A stretch of DNA of 20,347 nucleotides from Ruminococcaceae bacterium UBA1772 (GCA_002314645.1 DCGS01000087.1:504-20850); one strand, 5' to 3'. Positions 1-7,855 are shown, counted from the first letter of the stretch. Translations and numbers: made by a program. The notes: generated by a model not told the origin, from the letters alone.

Positions 1-308
1 GTTAGCATAGGGGTATGATCAAAAAACGGATTTACCACGCCAACAGCCATAACGAGTGGCATTACATACCTAAGTTTCTTAAAGCATAAAGAAACTGGAA
101 CTCCAGCTAATTGATAAATAAATACTGGATAAAGAACCATTGGGACAATTCCCGTAAAGTCGTACTTATTAAAGGAGACAACAATGACAATATAAAAAAT
201 TGTAACAATAAGCTTCGCCAGTGGATGAAATTCGTGAACATATGACTTGTGCGATGCAAGCTCATCAAGTTCTAAAAGCTCCGTTTGTGCTGTACTGAGT
301 TTGTCCAT
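1..308 (-). CDS. cbiQ: CbiQ-type ECF transporter transmembrane (T) component, partial
   Basis: This is the first 102 codons of a membrane protein; the 3' end lies beyond the left edge. It begins MDKLSTAQTELLELDELASH, followed by a soluble stretch and VHEFHPLAKL, which is the typical N-terminal signature of CbiQ/EcfT proteins, and then hydrophobic segments (about residues 31-47, 53-70 and 81-93). CbiQ is the T component that couples the CbiO ATPases to the metal-binding CbiM subunit for import of cobalt (or nickel) across the cytoplasmic membrane. The ATG at 306-308 follows a strong AAGGAGGATAACA ribosome binding site. It lies 69 bases downstream of cbiM on the same strand, so a cbiO gene is expected beyond the edge. 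The family call is firm; the metal is inferred from the CbiM partner and may be nickel. Confidence 0.85.
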   Translation of the reverse strand, partial: MDKLSTAQTELLELDELASHKSYVHEFHPLAKLIVTIFYIVIVVSFNKYDFTGIVPMVLYPVFIYQLAGVPVSLCFKKLRYVMPLVMAVGVVNPFFDHTPML

Positions 309-322
309 TGTTATCCTCCTTC

Positions 323-360
323 CAAAAAACAATTAGAGGCATCAAAAAGATGCCCCTAAA
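323..360 (-). terminator. Intra-operon hairpin with T-tract between cbiM and cbiQ
   Basis: Read on the minus strand, TTAGGGGCATC (349-359) pairs with GATGCCTCTAA (333-343) across a TTTTT loop: 11 positions with one mismatch. It is followed by TTGTTTTTT and then at once by the cbiQ ribosome binding site. This is the form of a Rho-independent terminator or attenuator. Its place inside the transport operon suggests partial read-through and less cbiQ than cbiM message. Confidence 0.6.
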
Positions 361-377
361 GTATATCAAATATTATT

Positions 378-1475
378 TTACTTTTCTACTGTCTCTTCAA
401 CTTTAGCAGATTCCTCTGCTGCTTTCTTCTTTCTGAAGAAGCCACCAGCAAAGCATACGCCTACAGCAACTACTGCAACAAGAGCAGAACCTACAATACC
501 AGAAACTGTTGTGCCAGCAGCACTGTCACTACCTGAGAATGCGTAGTCAGGAAGGAAGGCTGTCTTTTCTTGAACACCGCCAAGTGTGTCAGCCACACTA
601 CTCTGTACACCATAGTCTTCTTCATCAAGTCCCATGTTTTCACTGTAACCTGATTCAGCGTTACCAAAGAGAGACCACTCAAGGCCATCTGGGTTTGAAC
701 TTGCAAAGAGTGAAAGTCCGCCGCCTACAACAATAACTACAGCAGCTAAAACTGCAAGTGTGCTCTTAAGAGAAAGCTTACCCTTTACACCATCTGCTTC
801 GTTCTCTTCTACGTCCATAATGAGTTCAGGACGAGCTTCATAAATGAAGAGAAGAACAGCTGTTGAAAGAAGACCTTCAATAAGACCAATAGCTAAGTGA
901 ATTGGCTGCATAAGACCAACAAATGCTCCGAAAGGAAGCTCTGTAATTCCTGAAATTTGTGTTTCAAGAACAACTGAGAATGCGCCAAGTTGAAGAGTTA
1001 TGAGACAACCTAAAATTGCAGATAGAGCAATCTTAATTCTTGTTGCATTCTTTGTACCAAGGCCTTTAAAGAGACTACTCTTCATAATAGGCTTCCAAAG
1101 TAAATAATAGCCAACAAAGCATCCATAGAATGCCATGTTCCAGCAGTTCGCACCAAGAGCCATAAGACCGCCATCAGCAAAGAAAAGACACTGTATGGCC
1201 AGGATTACAATCATTGACAAAAAGCCAGCTTGTGGTCCCAATAGCGCGGAAAGAAGCATACCTCCACAAAGATGTCCAGATGAACCTGTACCAGGAATAG
1301 TATAGTTGATCATCTGACCTGCAAAGATAAGAGCGGCTGAAACTGCCATAGTAGGAAGTTTTGATGCTGTTTCATCCTTCTTTAAAGTTTTTACTGAAAC
1401 TCCAGCAGCAACTGCTGAAGCTGCATACATAACTCCTGCCACACCAGGATTTAATAAGGCGTCTGCCATATGCAT
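378..1475 (-). CDS. cbiM: CbiM cobalt/nickel-binding ECF subunit fused to a CbiN-like PDGLE segment
   Basis: This 365-residue integral membrane protein is the substrate-binding subunit of a CbiMNQO-type importer. The start is taken at ATG 1473-1475, giving MHMADALL, because CbiM/NikM proteins bind the metal through the amino terminus and His2. It is also placed correctly behind the GGGGAG ribosome binding site; a TTG 18 bases upstream would bury His2. The second expected metal ligand is His68 in GTGSSGHLCGG. Residues 1-215 form the CbiM membrane core. From about residue 238 comes a membrane segment, then NPDGLEW (261-267), an extracytoplasmic stretch, and a last membrane helix (about 325-346) with a lysine-rich tail. 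That is the layout of CbiN/PDGLE proteins, so CbiM and CbiN functions are fused. cbiQ follows. No cobalamin riboswitch fits in the short 5' leader. Metal specificity (Co versus Ni) cannot be read reliably. Confidence 0.9.
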   Translation of the reverse strand: MHMADALLNPGVAGVMYAASAVAAGVSVKTLKKDETASKLPTMAVSAALIFAGQMINYTIPGTGSSGHLCGGMLLSALLGPQAGFLSMIVILAIQCLFFADGGLMALGANCWNMAFYGCFVGYYLLWKPIMKSSLFKGLGTKNATRIKIALSAILGCLITLQLGAFSVVLETQISGITELPFGAFVGLMQPIHLAIGLIEGLLSTAVLLFIYEARPELIMDVEENEADGVKGKLSLKSTLAVLAAVVIVVGGGLSLFASSNPDGLEWSLFGNAESGYSENMGLDEEDYGVQSSVADTLGGVQEKTAFLPDYAFSGSDSAAGTTVSGIVGSALVAVVAVGVCFAGGFFRKKKAAEESAKVEETVEK

Positions 1476-1508
1476 AAAAAATACACTCCCCAATAAGTTG
1501 ATGAACCT

Positions 1509-1537
1509 ATTGTAACAGTGTATTTTTCACATTTTAA
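1509..1537 (-). promoter_or_regulatory. Predicted promoter of cbiM
   Basis: On the minus strand there is TTAAAA (1532-1537), a 17-base spacer and TACAAT (1509-1514), 33 bases before the cbiM ATG. The -10 matches the consensus at five of six positions and the -35 at four of six. It implies a leader of about 27 bases, so cbiM can be transcribed separately from the upstream oxidoreductase gene. Confidence 0.5.
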
Positions 1538-1552
1538 GCCCCCTAGGGGGTT
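1537..1552. repeat. Perfect CCCCCTAGGGGG palindrome abutting the cbiM -35 box
   Basis: The 12-base perfect palindrome at 1539-1550 stands out as a GC-only block in AT-rich DNA. It sits one base upstream of the predicted cbiM -35 box. On the plus strand it could fold as a short stem (CCCC, CTAG loop, GGGG, with G-T and A-T flanks) followed by ATTTTTTTT. On the minus strand, the strand of both flanking genes, there is no T-tract. It may be an operator for a metal-responsive repressor or a plus-strand terminator; the sequence does not decide. Confidence 0.4.
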
Positions 1553-1567
1553 ATTTTTTTTAAATTT

Positions 1568-3619
1568 TTAAATTTTCATAGCAATGTCCCATGCACCCCA
1601 GATGACAGTTCTAAGGTTTCCAACCTTGGATGCATCGCCAATTACATGAACATGCTTTGATGCTTTTGCAAGAGGAGTCGAAGCGTAACCAACAGAAAGA
1701 ATAACTGAATCCGCTGGAATCTTCTTCTCTTCTCCACCAACTGAAACAAGAACAGAGCCGTCCCCAATTTCATTTGTTTTTGCATTTAAATATACTGGAA
1801 CATCATTTGCCTTAAAGAAGTCACGAAGGTAACTTGAGTTTGCAAGACAGAGATTCTTAACAGACATGAGGTCGTCTTGCATTTCAACAATCACAGGCTT
1901 CTTACCCTTGTTGTAAAGGTCAAGTGCAATTTCACATCCTGTAAGTCCTCCACCAATGATAACTACATTCTCTCCAACAGGCTTTTTCTCGAGGAGATAA
2001 TCACAAGCATCCATAGCTTTTTCAACACCCTTTAAAGGTATTGATTTAGCTTTTGAACCTGTTGCAACAATATATTCATCTGCGTCAATAGACGATATAT
2101 CACTAACTTCTGTATTCAAGTGAACTTCTATTCCAAGCTTCTTAATCTGAAGTTTTTCCCATTCTATAAGACGCTTATCATGCTCTTTAAACGAAGGTGC
2201 CGCCGCAGCAATAAAAATACCACCGAGTTTTTCATCCTTCTCATAAATAACAGGATTATGACCTCGTTGTTTGAGTACAATGGCAGCCTCCATGCCACCA
2301 ATTCCGCCACCTATAATTGCAACTGTCTTTTTCTTCAATGTTTTCTTTATCTTATACTTCTTTGACTGCATTGTCTGAGGATTCAAAGCACAACGACACA
2401 TATTCATTGAATCGTTAAGGTCTTGGTCACATGCAGACTTTCCATGCTTTGCCATATCAAAGCAAGCAGCATGACAACAAATACAAGGCTTTATTTCCTC
2501 TTCTTCATCGTTCATGAGTTTTGTAACCCACTGAGGATCAGCGAGGAACTGGCGTCCAACCGCCATTGCATCTATTTCACCTGCAGCAATAGCCGCTGCG
2601 CCAACAGAAGGTGTCATACGACCAGCGCATACAACAGGAATGTCTACGAATTTCTTTATGTGTGCAACGTCTTCAAGGTTGCAGTTCTCAGGCATATACT
2701 GAGGTGGATGCGCCCAATACCATGCGTCATATGTACCATTGTCGCAGTTAAGCATATCATAGCCAGCATCCTGAAGGTACTTTGCGGCACGCTCAGACTC
2801 TTCCATTGTACGCCCTACTTCAACAAACTCTTCACCAGGAACAGCACCCTGGCAGAAGCCCTTTGTCTTAGATACAACAGAATATCTAAGAGAAACAGGA
2901 TAGTCAGAGCCACAAGATGCCTTAATAGCCTTAACTATTTCAACAGGGAATCTATATCTGTTTTCAAAAGATCCACCATATTCATCTGTACGGAAATTTG
3001 TATATGGAAGGGTGAACTGGTCAAGAAGATATCCCTCATGAACAGCATGCACCTCTACGCCATCTACGCCGGCTTCTTTACAAAGTCGAGCAGTTTCAGC
3101 AAATGCATAGATAATATCATCTATCTGCTTCTTTGTCATTTCCTTTGTAGTGATATCCTCTGCCCATCTATTTGGCAAAGCTGAAGGGGCTGTAGTCAAA
3201 TACTCTGGGTCCATAATTGGCTTTGCAATAGTACCAATGATTTTATTATTTATCATCATTGTCATCATTGCTGAAAGTGCCATTGATCTACCAAAGCCGG
3301 CTGTCATCTGTATAAAGAGCTTGGCTCCAGTCTTATGTACCTCGTCCATAAACTTTTCAAGTTGTTTAAACTTCCATTTATGTTGATAGAGCCAAGCTCC
3401 ACCCATAATATCCTTTACTGGTGCAATACCAGGGATAATAAGACCACAGTTATTATCTGCAATCTCCTTGAGAAGCTTTGCTGCCTCTTTATCAAAATGG
3501 TTAGGCTCTGTCCAACCAAATATACATGTTCCTCCCATAGGAGCTAGAACTATTCTATTCTTTATTTCACAGTTACCTATTTTCCAAGGAGTAAAGAGCG
3601 ATTCATACTCTTGTTTCAC
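1568..3619 (-). CDS. OYE / 2,4-dienoyl-CoA (enoate) reductase-type FMN, FAD, 4Fe-4S oxidoreductase
   Basis: This 683-residue flavoenzyme is of the family that reduces alpha,beta-unsaturated acids or thioesters with NAD(P)H (2,4-dienoyl-CoA reductase, clostridial enoate reductases, BaiCD/BaiH). Residues 1-370 form the old-yellow-enzyme barrel, with NRIVLAPM (21-28), the HAVH active-site pair (191-194) and DEYGGSFENR (212-221). Cysteines 379, 382, 386 and 410 (before ALNP) fit the 4Fe-4S cluster. Residues 432-683 hold two dinucleotide folds, GGGIGG (437-442) and GGGLTG (556-561), for FAD and NAD(P)H. The start is taken as GTG at 3617-3619, behind GGGAGG and overlapping the stop of the ArsC-like gene by four bases; an ATG at 3632 would place that GGGAGG inside the gene. 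It is the last gene of the long leftward run. The substrate is unknown. The loop between the third and fourth cysteines is about 23 residues, longer than in E. coli FadH. Confidence 0.85.
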   Translation of the reverse strand: MKQEYESLFTPWKIGNCEIKNRIVLAPMGGTCIFGWTEPNHFDKEAAKLLKEIADNNCGLIIPGIAPVKDIMGGAWLYQHKWKFKQLEKFMDEVHKTGAKLFIQMTAGFGRSMALSAMMTMMINNKIIGTIAKPIMDPEYLTTAPSALPNRWAEDITTKEMTKKQIDDIIYAFAETARLCKEAGVDGVEVHAVHEGYLLDQFTLPYTNFRTDEYGGSFENRYRFPVEIVKAIKASCGSDYPVSLRYSVVSKTKGFCQGAVPGEEFVEVGRTMEESERAAKYLQDAGYDMLNCDNGTYDAWYWAHPPQYMPENCNLEDVAHIKKFVDIPVVCAGRMTPSVGAAAIAAGEIDAMAVGRQFLADPQWVTKLMNDEEEEIKPCICCHAACFDMAKHGKSACDQDLNDSMNMCRCALNPQTMQSKKYKIKKTLKKKTVAIIGGGIGGMEAAIVLKQRGHNPVIYEKDEKLGGIFIAAAAPSFKEHDKRLIEWEKLQIKKLGIEVHLNTEVSDISSIDADEYIVATGSKAKSIPLKGVEKAMDACDYLLEKKPVGENVVIIGGGLTGCEIALDLYNKGKKPVIVEMQDDLMSVKNLCLANSSYLRDFFKANDVPVYLNAKTNEIGDGSVLVSVGGEEKKIPADSVILSVGYASTPLAKASKHVHVIGDASKVGNLRTVIWGAWDIAMKI

Positions 3620-3963
3620 TTTAAAGCCTCCCATTCATTTTCTCTAAATCCTGTTAAAACAAAGTCATCACCCACAACCAAAGGACGTTTCACAAGCATT
3701 CCATCAGTAGCAAGAAGCTTTAGCTGCTCATCCTCAGACATTGTAGGGAGTTTATCCTTAAGTCCTAAATCTTTGTAAATAAGACCACTTGTATTGAAAA
3801 ATTTCTTTAAAGGCAATCCACTCATTTCATACCATTCCTTGAGTTCCTCATAAGTTGGATTGTTCTCCTTAATGTGTCTGTCCTCATATTTCACTCCGTT
3901 ATCATCAAGCCACTTCTTAGCCCTTTGACAGGTGGAGCATTTTGGATATTCAATAAAAAGCAT
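3616..3963 (-). CDS. ArsC/Spx-family thioredoxin-fold protein
   Basis: This 115-residue protein belongs to the ArsC-like superfamily (arsenate reductase, Spx, YusI/YffB). It opens with MLFIEYPKCSTCQRAKKWLD, carrying Cys9-x-x-Cys12, and later shows GLIYKDLGLKDKL and LVKRPLVV with the conserved Arg93. The length matches the family (about 115-120). The ATG at 3961-3963 is preferred because AAAGGGGAA lies eight bases upstream; the TTG two codons earlier is closer than usual to that site. Its end overlaps the flavoenzyme start by four bases, and it follows the sirtuin gene directly. A CxxC pair is typical of Spx/YusI-type redox proteins as well as some reductases, so true arsenate reduction is not shown. 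It may instead be a thiol redox protein linked to its neighbours. Confidence 0.8.
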   Translation of the reverse strand: MLFIEYPKCSTCQRAKKWLDDNGVKYEDRHIKENNPTYEELKEWYEMSGLPLKKFFNTSGLIYKDLGLKDKLPTMSEDEQLKLLATDGMLVKRPLVVGDDFVLTGFRENEWEALK

Positions 3964-3965
3964 TT

Positions 3966-4694
3966 TCAATTCCCCTTTAGTTTATTTACGACCGATTCAA
4001 CATCCTCATAGATTGCAAGTTCGGCCATTCTATCCATTTGTGTTGGTTCAAGATTAATTATTACAAGGTGTTCCCCTTTAAAATATCTAACATACGATGC
4101 TGCCGGATATACGACAAGAGAGGTACCAATAATAATCAAAGTGTCAGCTTTTGCGATTGCATTCACGGCACCGTTCACGCACTCGTCATCAAGTGGTTCT
4201 TCATACAGAACAACGTCAGGCTTTATTATTCCCCCACATGAACACGTAGGCACACCATTCGCATTAGTTATGTATTTCACACCATAGAATTTGCCACATT
4301 TTTGGCAATAGTTGCGAAGTACACTTCCGTGAATTTCATATACATTACTCGAGCCTGCAGCGGTATGAAGTCCATCTATGTTTTGTGTAACAACAGATAC
4401 TTCTTTACCATTTTTTTCGAGCGATGCAAAATATTTATGGGCTGCATTTGGCCGTGCATTTGGATATACCATTTTTGATTTATAAAACTTATAAAATAAG
4501 TCCGTATTTTGTATAAAAAACGAGTGAGAAATAATCTCTTCTGGTCTTATATTAAAACCAGATTCCTGATTATAAAGTCCATCCGCAGATCTAAAATCAG
4601 GAATTCCCGAGGGAACAGAAATACCCGCTCCTGTAAAGACACAAATATTATTCGAACCATCTATTATTTTTTTAAGTTCATAAATCTTATCCAT
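3966..4694 (-). CDS. cobB: Sir2-family NAD-dependent protein deacylase (sirtuin)
   Basis: This is a 242-residue, apparently complete bacterial sirtuin, expected to remove acyl groups from protein lysines using NAD in the cytoplasm. Diagnostic motifs are GAGISVPSGIPDFR (22-35), TQNIDGLH (103-110), the catalytic His122 in EIHG, and the NAD-site GTSLVVYPAA (190-199). The zinc module has Cys130-x-x-Cys133 and Cys151-x-Cys153; the second pair has one residue between the cysteines. The ATG at 4692-4694 follows AAGGATACTTT. It begins nine bases after the last glycosyltransferase gene and is followed immediately by the ArsC-like gene, so it appears to be co-transcribed with the surface-polymer genes. 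The symbol follows bacterial usage; the acyl preference cannot be read from sequence. Confidence 0.9.
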   Translation of the reverse strand: MDKIYELKKIIDGSNNICVFTGAGISVPSGIPDFRSADGLYNQESGFNIRPEEIISHSFFIQNTDLFYKFYKSKMVYPNARPNAAHKYFASLEKNGKEVSVVTQNIDGLHTAAGSSNVYEIHGSVLRNYCQKCGKFYGVKYITNANGVPTCSCGGIIKPDVVLYEEPLDDECVNGAVNAIAKADTLIIIGTSLVVYPAASYVRYFKGEHLVIINLEPTQMDRMAELAIYEDVESVVNKLKGN

Positions 4695-4703
4695 AAAGTA
4701 TCC

Positions 4704-5780
4704 TTATCTATTCTGTTTAAGTCTTGAAAAGATCATAGGCATTTTATTCTTTACGACATAAATTACTCTTCCAAGTGCAAGAGTTCCAATATATGAATGC
4801 TTTTTAAGAAGTAAAAGCATTACTTTTACAGCTTTATTATTTGAATGTGTAACAGGAATAAGTTCCTCAAATAGTTCATCTTTATATATTGTATATATAA
4901 ATCTTATTCTATTAAAAAGATTCATTCCCGATCTTTTATCAAAATTTATTTGAATGGCAGAAAAAATGTAACGAACATAAATGCAACCAAGAGCACACCT
5001 AACTTCATCATTAACAAGGCCCCATGCCTTATATTGCTCAAGAATAGTTGCAACTCTTCTTCTATGAAGATCATAGTACTCTGGTACAAACTTATTTGTA
5101 AGACTACCATCCATTCTCTTCATATAGTGGTAAGGTGCTGTATTGAGTATTATGAGTGATTCTATTTCATTAAACACAGAAATATTAAACATAATATCTT
5201 CAATTAATGTTACGGTTTCAAATGTTGCACCTATTTTATTTAAATACTCTCTGTCATACATTTTATTCCATGCATAACCATAAAAGGTGGCTTTTTCAAG
5301 ATTAATAACTTCTGCACGTACCTTTTCTGCACTGTCTAAATATAATGTTTCATTACAGTATTTAATTTCTTTGCTATTATTCAAATTATCATTTGCATCA
5401 TAGTAATCTTCAACCATACCAAAGACTACTACTTTTGATTCTGATTTTTCTAAAGCCTTCACTACACTTTCAAAAAGAGTAGGTTCAACTACATCATCAG
5501 GATCCATAAAGAAAACAAAACGACCAGAGGCTGCACGGAGTCCAGTATTTCTAGCTCCACTCAGTCCCTGGTTTTCTTTATGATGTATTACTTTTATATT
5601 TTCATTGCTCTTTGAAAGTTCATCAGCAATAATTCCAGAATTATCCTTTGAACAGTCATCCACAATGATAATTTCAAAATCTTTAATGGTTTGAGAGAGA
5701 ATTGAAGACACAGCTTTTTCCAAATATTTTTCCACGCCATATGCTGGCATTACAACTGAAAAAAATGGAGCCTTTGTCAT
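4704..5780 (-). CDS. GT2-family glycosyltransferase (third in transcription order)
   Basis: This 358-residue GT-A-fold family 2 transferase would add a sugar from an NDP-sugar donor to a growing surface glycan on the cytoplasmic side. Visible motifs are SVVMPAYGVEKYLEKAVSSI at the N-terminus, the nucleotide-binding IIIVDDCSKDNSG (37-49), GLSGARNTG (72-80) and the metal-binding DPDD (93-96). The C-terminal region (about 200-358) is not diagnostic. The final residues RLKQNR resemble the KLKANR end of the protein encoded at 6797-7855, suggesting the two are paralogues. The start ATG at 5778-5780 has AAGGAGAG upstream. It sits 15 bases after the preceding glycosyltransferase and 9 before the sirtuin. 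Donor, acceptor and linkage are unknown. Confidence 0.88.
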   Translation of the reverse strand: MTKAPFFSVVMPAYGVEKYLEKAVSSILSQTIKDFEIIIVDDCSKDNSGIIADELSKSNENIKVIHHKENQGLSGARNTGLRAASGRFVFFMDPDDVVEPTLFESVVKALEKSESKVVVFGMVEDYYDANDNLNNSKEIKYCNETLYLDSAEKVRAEVINLEKATFYGYAWNKMYDREYLNKIGATFETVTLIEDIMFNISVFNEIESLIILNTAPYHYMKRMDGSLTNKFVPEYYDLHRRRVATILEQYKAWGLVNDEVRCALGCIYVRYIFSAIQINFDKRSGMNLFNRIRFIYTIYKDELFEELIPVTHSNNKAVKVMLLLLKKHSYIGTLALGRVIYVVKNKMPMIFSRLKQNR

Positions 5781-5795
5781 TTTAAACTCTCCTTC

Positions 5796-6785
5796 TCATC
5801 TTTTTATCTTCTGAAGTTTGTCATAGTTAATTCCCATGACGTGAAGCACGTAGGTAAGGTGAAAACGCTTTTGTGTAAAGCTATAATACTTTACATTTAT
5901 TGATTTTAAGGACTTTCTAAAGTCTAATGCCTGTTTTTTCCCTTGTTTACGTTCTTCATTGTATATGAGGGCAATGTTCATATGCGTATTTATTAAAAGA
6001 CAGATTCTTCTGTCTAAATACGTTCTTATTGCTTCATTACACTCAAATTCTGTGGCAAATCTTATGAGTTCATTTGTAACCTTTAGATGGTGATCATAAC
6101 GTTTAACATAGTTTCTAAAGTTTACACTCTGATTCACATTACCAACTAAATACTGATATATTTCAAGGTCTTCAAAAATAATGGTTTTTGCAAGAACTGT
6201 GGATTTAATAATAAATTCAATATCCACATAGAAAATGCCTTCTAAAAGATGAATACCATTATTCTTTAGTATTTCTGTCTTAATAGACATTGTGTGAATC
6301 ATTATGTTTGGTGTAACGGAGTTGTCATTGCAAATATCCTCAAACTTATAAAGGACATTCTCCTCTACGCCACTTGGCATTGGGAAGTATTCCGTGTCAC
6401 CTGTTTCCATATTTACTTCACGCTTGTTATCTACAACAATATCGGCATCCGTTTTTTCCATTACAGAAAGAAGACTAACCATATTTTCTGTATTTACCCA
6501 GTCGTCTCCATCAACAATACGGAAATACTTTCCTTCCGCTCTGTCTATTGCTGCATTAACAGCAGAACCATGTCCGCCGTTCTCCTTGTCAACAACAGTG
6601 AATACTCTTGGAAAACGACTTGCATATTCATTTGCAATTTTTAAGGTGTTATCAAATGAGCCGTCATTTACGACAATTACCTGTATCTTGTCATTAAAGC
6701 GCTCGTCAGAAAAACTTGTGAGGCACTTATCTATATACTTTTCAACGTTGTAGCATGCTACTGCAACTGACAAAATAGGTGCCAT
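5796..6785 (-). CDS. GT2-family glycosyltransferase (second in transcription order)
   Basis: This 329-residue family 2 glycosyltransferase has SVAVACYNVEKYIDKCLTSF, VIVVNDGSFDNT (36-47), GGHGSAVNAAI (70-80) and the metal-binding DGDD (92-95). The GGHGSAVN segment is a recurrent form of the N-terminal GT2 domain and differs from the S(A/G)ARN form of its two neighbours, so it is the most divergent of the three and probably uses a different donor or acceptor. The ATG at 6783-6785 follows AAGGAGAAAAACT. It lies 11 bases downstream of one glycosyltransferase and 15 upstream of the other, consistent with one operon. The specificity cannot be read from the sequence. Confidence 0.88.
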   Translation of the reverse strand: MAPILSVAVACYNVEKYIDKCLTSFSDERFNDKIQVIVVNDGSFDNTLKIANEYASRFPRVFTVVDKENGGHGSAVNAAIDRAEGKYFRIVDGDDWVNTENMVSLLSVMEKTDADIVVDNKREVNMETGDTEYFPMPSGVEENVLYKFEDICNDNSVTPNIMIHTMSIKTEILKNNGIHLLEGIFYVDIEFIIKSTVLAKTIIFEDLEIYQYLVGNVNQSVNFRNYVKRYDHHLKVTNELIRFATEFECNEAIRTYLDRRICLLINTHMNIALIYNEERKQGKKQALDFRKSLKSINVKYYSFTQKRFHLTYVLHVMGINYDKLQKIKR

Positions 6786-6796
6786 AGTTTTTCTCC

Positions 6797-7855
6797 TTAT
6801 CTGTTAGCTTTAAGCTTTGCAAATATTCTTGTAGAGTGGCTCTTTACAAAAGAAATAACCACTCCCTCAAGATATGTGAGCCATACCATTCTATACTTAA
6901 TAGGAATGAGCATTATTTTCATATATCTTGAATTTGCATTCATTGCTTTTATTGTTTTTCTTACGCGCTTTGTTTTTATAATGCGCTTTATTTCTTTCTT
7001 CTTCTGTCTCTTTGTCATTGTACAGTTCTTATTTGTAATGTTTTCAACACAACCAATAAGACGCTCAATGTAACGACGAGACAAGACTTCATCTACTTCA
7101 TTGGAATAGAAATCCCAGTGGTCATAAAGATCATAAAGCCATTCGGCTTCCTCTTCACGCTTGTCGTACATTTCAGGTCTATACTTTGCAGTTTCAGACT
7201 CTGCTCTTTTTCTAATGAAGTGGTAATACTTCTCACTTGTAACGCCAACACGTGTTACATCTCTTATTACACTTAAATTAAATGGGAAATCATCCCAGAA
7301 TGTCTGAGGGAAATAAAGCTTATTTGATTTTATATACTCTGCAAGGTAAAGCTTGTTCCAAGGAGTATATAAAAGATTCAAATCAAAAAGCTTATGAGCG
7401 TTCTCATGGAACTCCCTTGCAGATGAATAAATTATATCCTCTGCAAACTGTTCCTGAGTAAACTTGCTTTTATCTGAGTAATAGGTGTCTATATAATAGC
7501 CAGAAATTAAAAGTTCCAGACTGTGTTCTTCGCAAATGGAAACCATGTCTGAAAGCATGGTGGATTCTGCCCAGTCGTCAGCATCCATAAAATAAAAATA
7601 CTTTCCATTTGCTTTATCTATAGCAACATTTCTGGCTGATGGTGCGCCACCATTTTCTTTGTGGATGACTTTAATACGTGGATCCTTTTTTGCGTATTCG
7701 TCGCAAATTTCTCCACTTCTATCCTTTGAGCCGTCATCCACGCAGAAAAGCTCCCAGTCACTAAGTGACTGAGACCTTATACTGTCTATAGCTTTTCCAA
7801 CATATTTCTCTACGCCGTATACTGGCATAATGATTGATACTATTGGATTACTCAA
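6797..7855 (-). CDS. GT2-family glycosyltransferase (first in transcription order), TTG start
   Basis: This 352-residue family 2 glycosyltransferase shows VSIIMPVYGVEKYVGKAIDS, FCVDDGSKDRSG (37-48), NGGAPSARNVAI (68-79) and DADD (91-94). The start is TTG at 7853-7855, with GAGGAT about nine bases upstream. It overlaps the stop of the ABC ATPase gene as TTGA, which implies translational coupling. The next in-frame ATG would cut into the conserved first beta strand, so the TTG is preferred. The basic C-terminus, rich in RQKKKEIKRI and ending KLKANR, suggests peripheral membrane association; this is inference. It probably acts on the glycan exported by the ABC transporter encoded just before it. 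Confidence 0.88.
   Translation of the reverse strand: MSNPIVSIIMPVYGVEKYVGKAIDSIRSQSLSDWELFCVDDGSKDRSGEICDEYAKKDPRIKVIHKENGGAPSARNVAIDKANGKYFYFMDADDWAESTMLSDMVSICEEHSLELLISGYYIDTYYSDKSKFTQEQFAEDIIYSSAREFHENAHKLFDLNLLYTPWNKLYLAEYIKSNKLYFPQTFWDDFPFNLSVIRDVTRVGVTSEKYYHFIRKRAESETAKYRPEMYDKREEEAEWLYDLYDHWDFYSNEVDEVLSRRYIERLIGCVENITNKNCTMTKRQKKKEIKRIIKTKRVRKTIKAMNANSRYMKIMLIPIKYRMVWLTYLEGVVISFVKSHSTRIFAKLKANR

Noticed and set aside
1..1475. Cobalamin riboswitch upstream of the cobalt transporter
   Set aside because: The predicted leader is about 27 bases and the whole gap to the next gene is about 90 bases, too short for this riboswitch.
1476..1493. Longer TTG start for CbiM adding six residues
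   Set aside because: It places the ribosome binding site inside the gene and buries His2, which CbiM/NikM proteins need at the N-terminus for metal binding.
2423..3184. 253-codon plus-strand open frame
   Set aside because: It lies wholly opposite the flavoenzyme gene, is rich in Cys and rare patterns, and has no recognisable domain or ribosome binding site: a shadow.
3620..3634. ATG start of the flavoenzyme at 3634
   Set aside because: The GGGAGG site lies within these codons. The GTG at 3619 has that site at a proper distance and matches the usual N-terminus of the family.
3616..3963. Arsenic resistance gene
   Set aside because: The fold fits ArsC, but the CxxC motif and lack of arsR, arsB or acr3 nearby make a Spx/YusI-type redox protein equally likely.
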